This document shows positions 6,930-13,699 of a stretch of DNA of 13,699 nucleotides, piece after piece (position 1 is the stretch's first letter; each line of letters opens with the position of its first letter). The stretch is from JAYZDB01 sp036338025 (lineage in GTDB: Bacteria > Planctomycetota > UBA1135 > UBA2386). The stretch lies in assembly GCA_036338025.1 (NCBI GenBank), contig JAYZDB010000060.1:1-13699 (forward strand). The letters run 5' to 3'. Under the pieces are notes generated by a model. That model had not been told where the DNA came from, did no database searches, and saw nothing but the letters and a program-made list of their open reading frames with translations. Position numbers and translations under genes: made by a program.

Positions 6930-8759
6930 TCAGACTGTCCCGTCGGAATCACCGGTCTGCGGATCCGCATCTGGTCCGAAGACCCCATCGAGGACCTCAC
7001 TCAGGTCTGCCGCAGTGAAGGGCTTGGCGAGGGCCGCCTGGAACCCATGCCGCTTCGAGTCCGCCAACGCACCGTCTGAGGAGTAACCACTCATCACGAT
7101 GGCGCGAATGTGCGGATCGGATCGGCGCAGCGCCTCGAGTGTCTTGATCCCACCCATACCACCCGGCACGGTCAGGTCGAGAATCACGACATCGAACGAT
7201 CTACCACTCGCAGCATGGCGGTGGAACTCCAACAAGGCCTCATCCCCGCTCGCCGTGGTAGTCACGGAATGACCTAGCTTGGGCAAAATCCGCTCCAACA
7301 AGACGCGGATTCCCGGTTCGTCGTCCATCACCAGCACGGAGGCTCCGCGGACTGGCGCCGCTTCTTGCGACACCTTCGCCTCTTGCTGACGGCTAGCCGG
7401 CAAGCGCAACCTGAAAACGGCTCCCGTCCCTGTGCCAGGCAGAAGTTCCAGGCTGCCGCCATGACGGGCCATGATGCTCTGAGCAACCGTCAGACCAAGC
7501 CCCACATGACCATCCAAGGTGGTGAAGTAAGGATCGAAGACCCGCTCCCGGTGCTCATCAGCTACGCCCGGCCCGCTGTCGTGAACTTCAAGTTCAACCC
7601 AGGCGGAGGAGGCTTCTTCGCCGATCACACGCCCGACAATCTGCAACTCGCCGCCCTCTGGCATCGCCTGGCAGGCGTTTTGAACCAGGTTGCAGATCAC
7701 ATGGCCCATCTGCACAGCGTCGAATTCGACGGCAGGCAAGTCATCCGCAAGCTGAATCTCACATTCAAGATCCAAGCCGTCCAGGGTCTTCGAAGTCATT
7801 TCGCGGATCAGATCGGGGATACCACGGCTGGCCTTGAGATTGGGAGCACCGCCATCTGCCAGCGCCAGCAAACGACTGGACAACTCTCGGGCTTCCCGGC
7901 AACTGTGGGCCGACGCATCCAGCGCGTCGTGTAGTTCACCAACGTCGGGAGTGTCCATCTGGGCAAGGGCGATGTTGCCCTGAATGGTCGTGAGAATGTT
8001 GTTGAGATCGTGGGCCATCCCTGCGGCGAGCTGTCCCACTGACTCCAGGAGTTGTGCACGGTGAACTTGTCCCAGAGCTTCGGCAAGTTCCTCGGTGGAT
8101 ACCCGGATGCGCTCCTCGAGAGACTCGTTGGCCAGCCGGAGTTCCTCCTGTGCAACCCGACGATCACGGTCCGCCAAGGCCGTCGCAATGCGAGACGCCG
8201 CGATGTTGGCAATCCACTCGACCATCTCGAGATCGGTGTCCGAATAGCCATCGACTCGGGAACACTCGGAATCGATGATCCCGATTACCCGACCCTCGAA
8301 ACTAATCGGCACCGTCAGCTCGGAAAGCCCACAGAACTTGTCCGGGATATAGGAAGCTTCCTTGCGAGTATCTCTGACTACACGGCTGACGCCGGACTCC
8401 GCAACCTCCCCGACAATGCCCGAACCGATCGGGATTATGATCGGGTCCACAATCTCACCGTGTCCCTTGCTCTTGACTCCAAACGCAGCGCGCTGGACCA
8501 GTTCGTCCCCTTCGACCAGGTAGAGCACACAGTCCTCGAAACCCAACACGGTACCGATCTTCTCCGCGATGACCCAGAGCAGGTCCTCAGGCGCGGTCGG
8601 GGTCAACAGGGAGAGCGCGAACTCATTGATGGTCCGCAAATCCTCCACCGCACGCATGGGATGCGGCTGATCGTCGCGGGATCGCTGGCGGGGTAGTTCC
8701 TCCATAGTGGATTCATCCAAGGCATGGAGGGACGAGCCGGCGCGATTTTCGACCGGCAT
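6930..8759 (-). CDS. Soluble hybrid histidine kinase: GAF - HisKA/HATPase - receiver
   Basis: The 609-residue protein has no membrane segment and should be cytoplasmic. Domains in order: a polar N-terminal tail (1-40); a GAF sensor (about 40-200, with VPISFEGRVIGIID typical of its core); a coiled-coil linker rich in Glu and Leu (200-240); HisKA with His250 in GMAHDLNNIL; the ATPase domain with N357/N361, DSGPGV (394-399) and GLGLTVAQSI; then a C-terminal receiver (about 473-595) with D479/D480, phospho-acceptor Asp528 (LDLTVPGGMGG), Ser557 and Lys579-Pro580. All catalytic positions are kept. There is no output domain, so it probably relays phosphate to a phosphotransfer protein or regulator elsewhere. 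The GAF ligand is unknown; one Cys (C77) lies in the early strand. ATG 8759 is used; Met19 (8705) is possible because neither start has a strong ribosome site. It converges on the nuclease gene and faces away from glyA. Confidence 0.9.
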   Translation of the reverse strand: MPVENRAGSSLHALDESTMEELPRQRSRDDQPHPMRAVEDLRTINEFALSLLTPTAPEDLLWVIAEKIGTVLGFEDCVLYLVEGDELVQRAAFGVKSKGHGEIVDPIIIPIGSGIVGEVAESGVSRVVRDTRKEASYIPDKFCGLSELTVPISFEGRVIGIIDSECSRVDGYSDTDLEMVEWIANIAASRIATALADRDRRVAQEELRLANESLEERIRVSTEELAEALGQVHRAQLLESVGQLAAGMAHDLNNILTTIQGNIALAQMDTPDVGELHDALDASAHSCREARELSSRLLALADGGAPNLKASRGIPDLIREMTSKTLDGLDLECEIQLADDLPAVEFDAVQMGHVICNLVQNACQAMPEGGELQIVGRVIGEEASSAWVELEVHDSGPGVADEHRERVFDPYFTTLDGHVGLGLTVAQSIMARHGGSLELLPGTGTGAVFRLRLPASRQQEAKVSQEAAPVRGASVLVMDDEPGIRVLLERILPKLGHSVTTTASGDEALLEFHRHAASGRSFDVVILDLTVPGGMGGIKTLEALRRSDPHIRAIVMSGYSSDGALADSKRHGFQAALAKPFTAADLSEVLDGVFGPDADPQTGDSDGTV

Positions 8760-9432
8760 CCTGCCTAGGCGATCGAGGATACCACAACCACAGCGCCCAC
8801 ACTACCGCCGTAAATCCGCTCCCCTCTCTCGCGTTGGTGTGTCTAACCCGTTCTTCTTCAGGGTCTTCGGTGTACGGTAAGGGTCGTTGGGAGCCCCTCT
8901 TACAAGCCTCTCGAACCAGCGCCGGGACCGGTGAGCCGTGGCAGGTTTTGATGCAGCATGCGGCACACCCGACGCATCGGATCTCTGGCCTGACGCAACA
9001 CCCGCGCACCAATACCCCGTCGACTATCTCGCCTGCCGCCGCCGGGTCAATCCGACAAGCACCCCGTAGGTGCAAGGCAGTCGGAACGCGACGCGTGTCT
9101 TCAAACAGCTCGTGGGGGTCGCCGGATGCGTCCAGGTCGGCCCCGACCAGATGGCAAGCGGTAGCAACGTCACACTCCAGCCAGTGGATTCGTCGGGTAC
9201 GACGCGAGTGTGAGGTTCACCACCCTGGGTCAGACGGCGGAACCTCTGATGTGCCTCGACAACTCCAGGGGATGCCAGAATGCGGTTTTGCAGACTGAAA
9301 TCGCCTGCTAATCTACCGGGACCGAACGGGCGGAACACAACTCTTCCCGACCCTTGACCCCTATCCCGGTCCTCAGATTCAGCGCTGATCCCGATGGCAT
9401 CCAATACCCTCGAAGAGAGTCAAGACACCCAC
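8760..9432. other. Long intergenic stretch between hybrid kinase and glyA; no convincing gene
   Basis: About 670 bp separate the divergent kinase and glyA starts. Open frames of 120, 126 and 154 codons exist here on both strands, but they overlap one another, carry Cys-, Arg-, Ser- or Pro-heavy sequence without domain character and mostly lack ribosome sites. I see no tRNA T-loop, tmRNA, RNase P or SRP signature and no known riboswitch core. Structure that is visible: a hairpin with arms at 8877-8883 and 8897-8903 (7 bp with one G-U, 13-nt loop) and a perfect 7-bp inverted repeat GAGGTTC/GAACCTC (9212-9218 and 9240-9246, 21-nt loop). The region must hold the promoters of both neighbours and is long enough for a small RNA or structured leader, but nothing proves one. 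Confidence 0.5.
9286..9314 (+). promoter_or_regulatory. Weak promoter candidate for glyA
   Basis: TTTTGC (9286-9291) and TAATCT (9309-9314) are spaced 17 nt apart, and the -10-like element is preceded by TGC, as in extended -10 promoters. Each hexamer matches the sigma-70 consensus at only about half its positions. Use of this site would give a leader of about 110 nt before glyA. Confidence 0.2.
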
Positions 9433-10653
9433 ATGAGCCTCCAGGAATCCGACCCGAAACTGGCTGCTCTCCTGCTCGCAGAAGAGCAGCGTCAATCCAA
9501 CACGATCTCCCTTATCGCATCAGAAAACCACAGCACACCGGCAGTGCGCGAAGCCTGTGCGAGCATCATCACGGACAAGTATGCCGAAGGATATCCCGGG
9601 GCGCGCTACTACGGCGGCTGCGAAGTAGCCGATCAGGTCGAGGAAATTGCTCGGCAGCGCGCCCTGCAGTTGTTCCCCGGCATGTTCAGCGCCAACGTGC
9701 AACCACACTCCGGCACCACCGCCAACATGGCAGTCTTGGAGGCCTTGGCAGGAACCGGTGGCCGCATCGTCGGCATGCAACTGAGCGCCGGTGGTCACCT
9801 CAGCCACGGCTATCCGATGAGCCACACCGGTCGCATCTTCTCCGCCAAGCACTACGGCGTCGACGAGACCACCAGCCTGATCGACTACGACGAAGTCCGT
9901 GACGTGGTGAAAGAGCACCAGCCAGCGGTCCTCATCGCGGGCGCCAGCAGTTATCCGCGCGGTATCGACTACGCCACCATGAGCGAAATCGCCAAGGAGG
10001 TCGGGGCGATCCTGATGGCTGATATCGCACACCCAGCTGGGCTGATCGCCGCTGGCGTGATGCCGTCACCGGTCGGACACGCCGACGTCCTGACCATGAC
10101 CACTCACAAGACTCTGCGCGGGCCGCGCGGTGGCATGATCCTCAGCACTGAGGAGATCGCCAAGAAAATCGATTCCTCGGTCTTTCCGGGCGGCCAGGGC
10201 GGCCCCCTGATGCATCAGATCGCCGGCAAGGCGGTGGCATTCGGAGAAGCGCTGCAGGAACCGTTCCGCCAGTACGCCCGCGCCCTGCTCGACAACGCCG
10301 TTTCCCTGGCCAGGCACCTCAGCGATGGCGGGTTGAAGATCGTCACCGACGGTACAGACTGTCACATGGTGGTTGTCGATCTTCGCGGTGAGGATGTCAC
10401 CGGCGCCGATGTCGAGAACATGGGCCTGTTGGCCGGCATCTCACTGAACAAGAACCTGGTAGCGGGTGACACCCGGTCGCCGCGCGTCACCAGCGGAGTA
10501 CGAGTCGGCACCGCTGCGGCCACGACCCGCGGAATGGGATCGGCCGAGATGGAGGAACTGGCCAGCATCCTGCTCGGGATGATCGGCGGCAGCACGCCGG
10601 AGTCATTCCGCGATCGCGTGCAGGCCTTGTGCGAAGCCCACCCGCTGCCCTGA
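9433..10653 (+). CDS. glyA: Serine hydroxymethyltransferase
   Basis: This cytoplasmic, PLP-dependent enzyme interconverts serine plus tetrahydrofolate with glycine plus methylene-tetrahydrofolate, feeding one-carbon metabolism. The 406-residue product (counted from 9433) is a full-length family member: LIASENHSTPAV near the N-terminus, YAEGYPGARYYGG (61-73 region), DIAHPAGLIAAG, the PLP-lysine motif THKTLRGPRGG with Lys226, and the carboxylate-binding Arg357 in TSGVRVGT. An in-frame ATG at 9394 would add 13 residues. I prefer 9433 because SHMT proteins usually begin only a few residues before the conserved DPxL segment, here SDPKLAALL. Neither start has a good ribosome site (only GAGAG well upstream of 9433). 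It stands alone, after a 670-bp gap, and converges with the minus-strand secreted-protein gene 11 nt beyond its stop. Confidence 0.96.
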   Translation: MSLQESDPKLAALLLAEEQRQSNTISLIASENHSTPAVREACASIITDKYAEGYPGARYYGGCEVADQVEEIARQRALQLFPGMFSANVQPHSGTTANMAVLEALAGTGGRIVGMQLSAGGHLSHGYPMSHTGRIFSAKHYGVDETTSLIDYDEVRDVVKEHQPAVLIAGASSYPRGIDYATMSEIAKEVGAILMADIAHPAGLIAAGVMPSPVGHADVLTMTTHKTLRGPRGGMILSTEEIAKKIDSSVFPGGQGGPLMHQIAGKAVAFGEALQEPFRQYARALLDNAVSLARHLSDGGLKIVTDGTDCHMVVVDLRGEDVTGADVENMGLLAGISLNKNLVAGDTRSPRVTSGVRVGTAAATTRGMGSAEMEELASILLGMIGGSTPESFRDRVQALCEAHPLP

Positions 10654-10664
10654 CGGCTAGCAGG

Positions 10665-11645
10665 TCAGAGGATCGTCATCTCGATCCCGTTGGTCACCAC
10701 CATCGGGAAGTTGCGCTTGGGTTTGCTGTCGAGCGCGCCGAGTTGCAGGCTGAGCACCAGGCCCTTGAGGTTGGGGTCATTAGGAATCGGCAGCGGCAAG
10801 ACAACTTTCCCCTCACCGCGCAGCGCATCACCCGGACCAGTGGTGCCATTTACAGTCAACTGCATCGTAGTACGCAGGAAGCAATCGGGCGCACCCATGA
10901 CTCCCATGTCAAACGGGACGACGCCACCTCCAATGCTCAACATCAGCATGAACTGTGCCGACGTCGGCAGCCCATGGGCCTCGAGGGTGAAGTTCGAGTT
11001 GCCGGTCGTCGGAGAAGTCGCAGCCCCCAGGACCGAGAAGTTCCCGTGGCCGTCATCACAGCCTGGGCCGGTCGTCTTGACGCCCGTCGCGTTGACGAAC
11101 AAACGCACAGGAGTCGGTTTGCTGGCCAACAACTTGGAACTGTGGAATGCCCAGTCGTCCCCACCGTCAGCCCGACCGTTGCCGTTGACGGCGTTGGCAA
11201 CCACGAACAACTCGGCCAGCCCGGCAGCCGTTCCCTTGTAATTGAATGTCCAGGAACGGCCCGTACGAAAGGAGTTGCGGTGCGTGATTGCATCGCCGCC
11301 GGAACTGATGCGCGTATTGGTACCCGGGACCAGGACACCCTTGGTGGTATCAGCGCAGAAGCCGCCACGGTTACCGGATACACCCGGATTGGTGGCCTTC
11401 ACGTCGATCGAAGTGGTGCCGTTGACGTTCAGGACCCGCTGCCCGACGGCAACCGACACCTGGGTCAGAAATGGGGTAATCCGGTGACAGCTGCCGGTGG
11501 ATCCGTTGCCACCGCAGGAGCTTGCCGCGTCACGAGTAAGGGGCAGACTCCGCGTCGGGAGAATCCCATTGCTCTTCGAAACAACGCGAGCATCAAACAG
11601 CAATACGACCGAAAGGACGGCCAAGGGGAGTAGTGATTTGTTCAT
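10665..11645 (-). CDS. Secreted choice-of-anchor-V (Reeler-like) protein with planctomycete-type C-terminal beta domain
   Basis: The 326-residue product begins with a signal peptide (hydrophobic 5-18) and is otherwise soluble, rich in Gly, Thr and Asn, as secreted beta-sandwich proteins are. Residues about 42-172 match the choice-of-anchor-V/Reeler pattern: Cys44 and the Cys53-His54 pair near the start, GNRGGF (91-96), TGRSWTFNY (128-136) and VVANAVNGNGRADGGDDW (148-165). In relatives the early motif is usually a CxxCH; here the first Cys is moved away, so heme attachment is unlikely. Residues 193-326 form a second beta domain with GPGC near its start, an inner Cys255, LKGLVLSLQLG and NGIEM at the end. 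I recall this pattern as a recurring C-terminal domain in marine planctomycete surface proteins. The function is unknown; binding or structural work at the cell surface is a guess. It is preceded by a possible extended -10 promoter. Confidence 0.75.
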   Translation of the reverse strand: MNKSLLPLAVLSVVLLFDARVVSKSNGILPTRSLPLTRDAASSCGGNGSTGSCHRITPFLTQVSVAVGQRVLNVNGTTSIDVKATNPGVSGNRGGFCADTTKGVLVPGTNTRISSGGDAITHRNSFRTGRSWTFNYKGTAAGLAELFVVANAVNGNGRADGGDDWAFHSSKLLASKPTPVRLFVNATGVKTTGPGCDDGHGNFSVLGAATSPTTGNSNFTLEAHGLPTSAQFMLMLSIGGGVVPFDMGVMGAPDCFLRTTMQLTVNGTTGPGDALRGEGKVVLPLPIPNDPNLKGLVLSLQLGALDSKPKRNFPMVVTNGIEMTIL

Positions 11646-11676
11646 GGCACGTGACCCGAGGCAGGTTCACGTCAGG

Positions 11677-11685
11677 AGTGTAGCA
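11677..11685 (-). promoter_or_regulatory. Extended -10 promoter candidate for the secreted-protein gene
   Basis: Read on the minus strand, TGCTACACT has the TG-N plus -10-like layout (TACACT, four of six consensus positions) and lies about 31 nt before the ATG at 11645. It sits in the 60-nt gap after queF. No good -35 element is visible. It would let the secreted-protein gene be expressed apart from queF. Confidence 0.3.
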
Positions 11686-11705
11686 CACCCGGGGAAACAG
11701 GGGAA

Positions 11706-12062
11706 TCAGGTCGATGGAGGCTGCCCATGCCTGGCCGAAACCGTGGTATAGATCCCGCCCCGGACATTGAACTCTCCGACCACTTCAAGGAACCGTGGCG
11801 CCAGCAATTCCACCAGATCATCGAGGATCTGGTTGACCACGGTCTCGTGGAAAGCCCCAACCTCCCGATAGTTCCAGAGGTAGAGCTTCAGGGACTTCAG
11901 TTCCACGCAACTCGTGTCTGGGACATAACGGAAGCTGAGGGACGCGAAGTCAGGCTGCCCGGTCTTCGGGCAGACACAGGTAAACTCCGGGCACCGGAAT
12001 TCGATCGTGTAGTCACGATCCGGTTTCGGGTTGGGAAAGGTCTCGAGCATCCCGCCCTTCAT
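11706..12062 (-). CDS. queF: 7-cyano-7-deazaguanine reductase (preQ1 synthase), short type I
   Basis: QueF reduces the nitrile preQ0 to preQ1 with two NADPH in the queuosine tRNA-modification pathway. The 118-residue product counted from 12062 has all the key features of the single-domain (YkvM-like) form: nucleophile Cys31 in FTCVCPKTGQPDF, Asp38, the QueF signature ELKSLKLY (54-61), His72-Glu73 (FHE) and the C-terminal RGGIYTTV. The frame stays open to a GTG at 12158, which would add 32 residues. I prefer ATG 12062 because short forms starting just before LETFPNP are common and the added residues show no family similarity. A GGAG lies 13 nt upstream of it, a weak site. The gene follows the GT9 gene on the same strand after 126 nt (30 nt if GTG is used). 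No other queuosine gene is in the window. Confidence 0.93.
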   Translation of the reverse strand: MKGGMLETFPNPKPDRDYTIEFRCPEFTCVCPKTGQPDFASLSFRYVPDTSCVELKSLKLYLWNYREVGAFHETVVNQILDDLVELLAPRFLEVVGEFNVRGGIYTTVSARHGQPPST

Positions 12063-12188
12063 AACTGCTAGCGAGCTCCGGGGCGAGAGCGGGCGGCTGA
12101 GACTCGGATCACTTTCGTGGCGACCCGGTCCAAGATTGGCGACAGATACTGAATCCACCCGTCGCGAGGCGCTCGAGCGGTCAAAGCT

Positions 12189-13181
12189 TCAGCGGATTCG
12201 GTGCGCGTCGGAAGCGTCGAATTCCATGCAAATGGGCCCCGCCGGGTTGGTGCACCGACGACTCTGACATGGCACGCAACTCGGGGGATCACTACGCACG
12301 ACAATGAATGCCCCAGGCGGCGCGGTACGCTCCGGGTCCTGCGGTCCAAAAAAGGCATAGGTTTCCGCACCACAGGCGGCCATTACATGGGTCGTACCAA
12401 CGTCCGGGCCAAACACGCGTCCGCCACTGAGCGCAACACGACGACCGAGCGCAACCAGGTCACGCGTCTCATCTGCCCGCTGAACCAGGGCAATTGCCCC
12501 GGCGGGCAGCGGTTCATCGGCTTCCGCCGGTCCCAGCAGCCAGAGCACCGAACCGTGGGTCCTGTCCGTCTGCCGCTCCATGTACTCCCGTGGCCAGGCC
12601 CGGTTGTCATCGTGCCGGGCAACCACCAAAACATCGAACGGTCGGTCTGGTTCGATACCAAGGCGGGTCAGTCGACCGTCGAGACCTGCGAGTTCTGCGC
12701 CAGTCGCACACAATTGTGGCTGCGGACTCGTGGGCGTCGAAGTCACCTTGAGTCCTAGTAACTCTCGCAGCAGGGAAGTCGCGACATGCGCGGGGTGCCG
12801 CGGTCCCTCGATTGCAATTCGCTCCAGCAAGAGCCCACTTGCTGGCGCCTGCCGGTGGCTGCCGGCGGCACCCACACAACGCACCGCTCCGCTTGCCCGG
12901 GTGATCAGGGCACTCTTCCAATTACCCTGCAAGTCGATCGCCAGATCAGCCTGCAGGCTCCGCATCGCACGCCGAACATCCCGACGGGCTCGCCGACCAC
13001 CGTAGCGGTCAAGAGCGATCACCGAAGCAAACCCGAGCCCTTCCAGCAAGGGCACGTTGGACGTCTGGGTGACGAAGTGCAACTCCAAGTCCGGTTGCTC
13101 ACTCTGCAATGCCTGCACCGCCCCAAGCGACTGACAGAGATCCCCCATCGCCGACAGGCGAACCAACAAGATGCGCTTCAC
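12189..13181 (-). CDS. Glycosyltransferase family 9, heptosyltransferase-like
   Basis: The 330-residue protein resembles the ADP-heptose:LPS heptosyltransferase family (WaaC/WaaF type), which acts at the cytoplasmic face of the inner membrane on lipid A-core acceptors. It begins MKRILLVRLSAMGDL, with Asp14 at the family's catalytic Asp position. The C-terminal half has the sugar-nucleotide binding segment GPDVGTTHVMAACG (258-271), FFGPQDPERTAPPG and the family's Cys cluster (SCVPCQSRRC, then C318). The middle segment around AWPREYMERQ is a few residues shorter than usual, and the Lys normally just before the Trp-Pro pair is not seen, so donor specificity may differ from true heptosyltransferases. 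GTG start at 13181 overlaps the preceding TGA by 4 nt, pointing to translational coupling with the membrane protein upstream and a shared role in surface glycan synthesis. Confidence 0.88.
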   Translation of the reverse strand: MKRILLVRLSAMGDLCQSLGAVQALQSEQPDLELHFVTQTSNVPLLEGLGFASVIALDRYGGRRARRDVRRAMRSLQADLAIDLQGNWKSALITRASGAVRCVGAAGSHRQAPASGLLLERIAIEGPRHPAHVATSLLRELLGLKVTSTPTSPQPQLCATGAELAGLDGRLTRLGIEPDRPFDVLVVARHDDNRAWPREYMERQTDRTHGSVLWLLGPAEADEPLPAGAIALVQRADETRDLVALGRRVALSGGRVFGPDVGTTHVMAACGAETYAFFGPQDPERTAPPGAFIVVRSDPPSCVPCQSRRCTNPAGPICMEFDASDAHRIR

Positions 13182-13699
13182 TGCTTCGCTCTCAGGGAAA
13201 CGGACTTGTTCTTGTCGGTCTGCACGCGTAGTACGTCTCGGTACCCAGCGACCAACTCAACCCCATCGCCGGTATTCTCACGGGCCGCCCCTCGGTCCAT
13301 CACCAGCAACCAAGGGCGTGCCGGCGAGTGGCGTCGCTGGCTGTCCGCATACACTTCGAGCGGCGAACCCATCGATTCTCGTGCGTGCAACAGGACTGAG
13401 GTGTTGACCGGACCGTAGCTGCCGGCCACCGCCACGCCGCGCCGTTGAAACTCGCGGCCAAGCACTGCTGCAGAATGCGGAGCGAAGTCTGCGGCACAGC
13501 GGTGGTACTCGATCCGGTCAGGGAACGCTGCCCAACCGACGATCAGCGGCAGCGCCAGGGCGAACTGCACGAGTCGCCGCTGGCTGTGCACGAACCAGCC
13601 TACGCTGGCCAAGGCCAACAACGCAATCCCGGTAGTCCCCGGGTATGGGTACTTGACCCAGGGCAGAGCCACCGCAGCTATCGCCATCAGCGTTCCGAA
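13178..13699 (-). CDS. C-terminal part of a multi-membrane protein, probably a GT-C-type glycosyltransferase (partial)
   Basis: The frame is open to the window edge, so the start lies beyond 13699; the ATG at 13687 is internal. The visible 173 residues have two or three hydrophobic segments (AIAAVALPWV, GIALLALASVGWFV, QFALALPLIVGWAAF) and then a soluble tail of about 115 residues with alternating hydrophobic strands (VAVAGSYGPVN, PWLLVMDRG, GVELVAGYRDVLRV). Membrane helices followed by a soluble C-terminal domain are the layout of many ArnT/GT39-like glycosyltransferases, which use polyprenyl-linked sugars. The catalytic loops would be near the missing N-terminus, so the class is inferred from shape and from the coupled GT9 gene. 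It could also be an O-antigen ligase-like or unrelated membrane protein. The stop overlaps the GT9 start by 4 nt. Confidence 0.65.
   Translation of the reverse strand, partial: FGTLMAIAAVALPWVKYPYPGTTGIALLALASVGWFVHSQRRLVQFALALPLIVGWAAFPDRIEYHRCAADFAPHSAAVLGREFQRRGVAVAGSYGPVNTSVLLHARESMGSPLEVYADSQRRHSPARPWLLVMDRGAARENTGDGVELVAGYRDVLRVQTDKNKSVSLRAKQ

Noticed and set aside
8713..9075. Minus-strand open frame of 120 codons upstream of the hybrid kinase, Cys-rich with a CIKTCH stretch
   Set aside because: It overlaps the kinase start in another frame, has no domain pattern, has CxxxCH and not CxxCH, and competes with equally long frames on the other strand.
8834..9298. Plus-strand open frame of 154 codons before glyA
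   Set aside because: Ser-, Arg- and Pro-heavy sequence without hydrophobic core or recognisable motif; no ribosome site; overlaps opposite-strand frames. Probably a chance frame in GC-rich DNA.
9024..9404. Minus-strand open frame of 126 codons overlapping the glyA 5' region
   Set aside because: No recognisable domain or ribosome site, and it overlaps the 154-codon frame and the region just before glyA.
10629..11633. Plus-strand open frame of 334 codons opposite the secreted-protein gene
   Set aside because: It starts inside the end of glyA and lies antisense to a gene with a signal peptide and two recognisable domains. Its translation is Arg-, Gln- and Thr-rich without domain character.
12179..12184. 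TTGACC (minus strand) as a -35 element for queF
   Set aside because: No -10-like hexamer at 16-18 nt; the nearest TATCT-type sequence is about 30 nt away.

Overview
This 13.7-kb window looks like a stretch of chromosome from a GC-rich, Gram-negative-type bacterium, most likely a planctomycete. The reasons are: an envelope protein with a TonB-like N-terminus joined to a squalene-cyclase-type helical toroid; a secreted choice-of-anchor-V (Reeler-like) protein with a C-terminal beta domain of a kind I recall from marine planctomycetes; a lipoprotein PqqB-like metallo-hydrolase; and an LPS-core-type GT9 glycosyltransferase. The lineage is inferred from domain style, not from a marker gene. I see no tRNA, rRNA, CRISPR array, transposase, phage gene or plasmid function.

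Layout. Positions 1-168 hold the 3' end of an unrecognised gene closed by a terminator-like hairpin. Next, on the + strand, is the TonB-like/toroid protein (277-1806), which has the clearest ribosome binding site in the window. A PqqB-like metallo-beta-lactamase-fold lipoprotein (1842-2825, minus) converges on it. The gap upstream of that lipoprotein carries, on the minus strand, a short piece resembling the N-terminus of a response-regulator receiver domain (2806-2916). A + strand run follows: a membrane sensor histidine kinase (2949-4541), an exported, membrane-anchored protein of unknown function (4586-5341) and a DUF2779-type nuclease (5405-6910). In the nuclease the Cas4-like PD-(D/E)XK centre looks intact, but the DEDD exonuclease-like centre looks dead. 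A soluble GAF-histidine kinase-receiver hybrid (6930-8759, minus) converges on it.

A gap of about 670 bp (8760-9432) without a convincing gene precedes glyA (9433-10653, +). The right part is all on the minus strand, transcribed right to left: a partial multi-membrane protein, probably the C-terminus of a GT-C-type glycosyltransferase (13178 to the window edge); a GT9 heptosyltransferase-like enzyme overlapping it by 4 nt (12189-13181); queF for queuosine synthesis (11706-12062); and the secreted choice-of-anchor-V protein (10665-11645).

How the genes relate. The two glycosyltransferase genes are translationally coupled and probably build a surface glycan. glyA and queF are housekeeping genes. 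The two kinases lack a separate intact response regulator here; the hybrid carries its own receiver, while the membrane kinase has only the receiver-like remnant nearby. The most unusual items are the half-dead nuclease, the TonB/toroid fusion and the receiver remnant. I do not see a complete new defence or metabolic system, and the window reads mainly as core genome with some unusual domain combinations.
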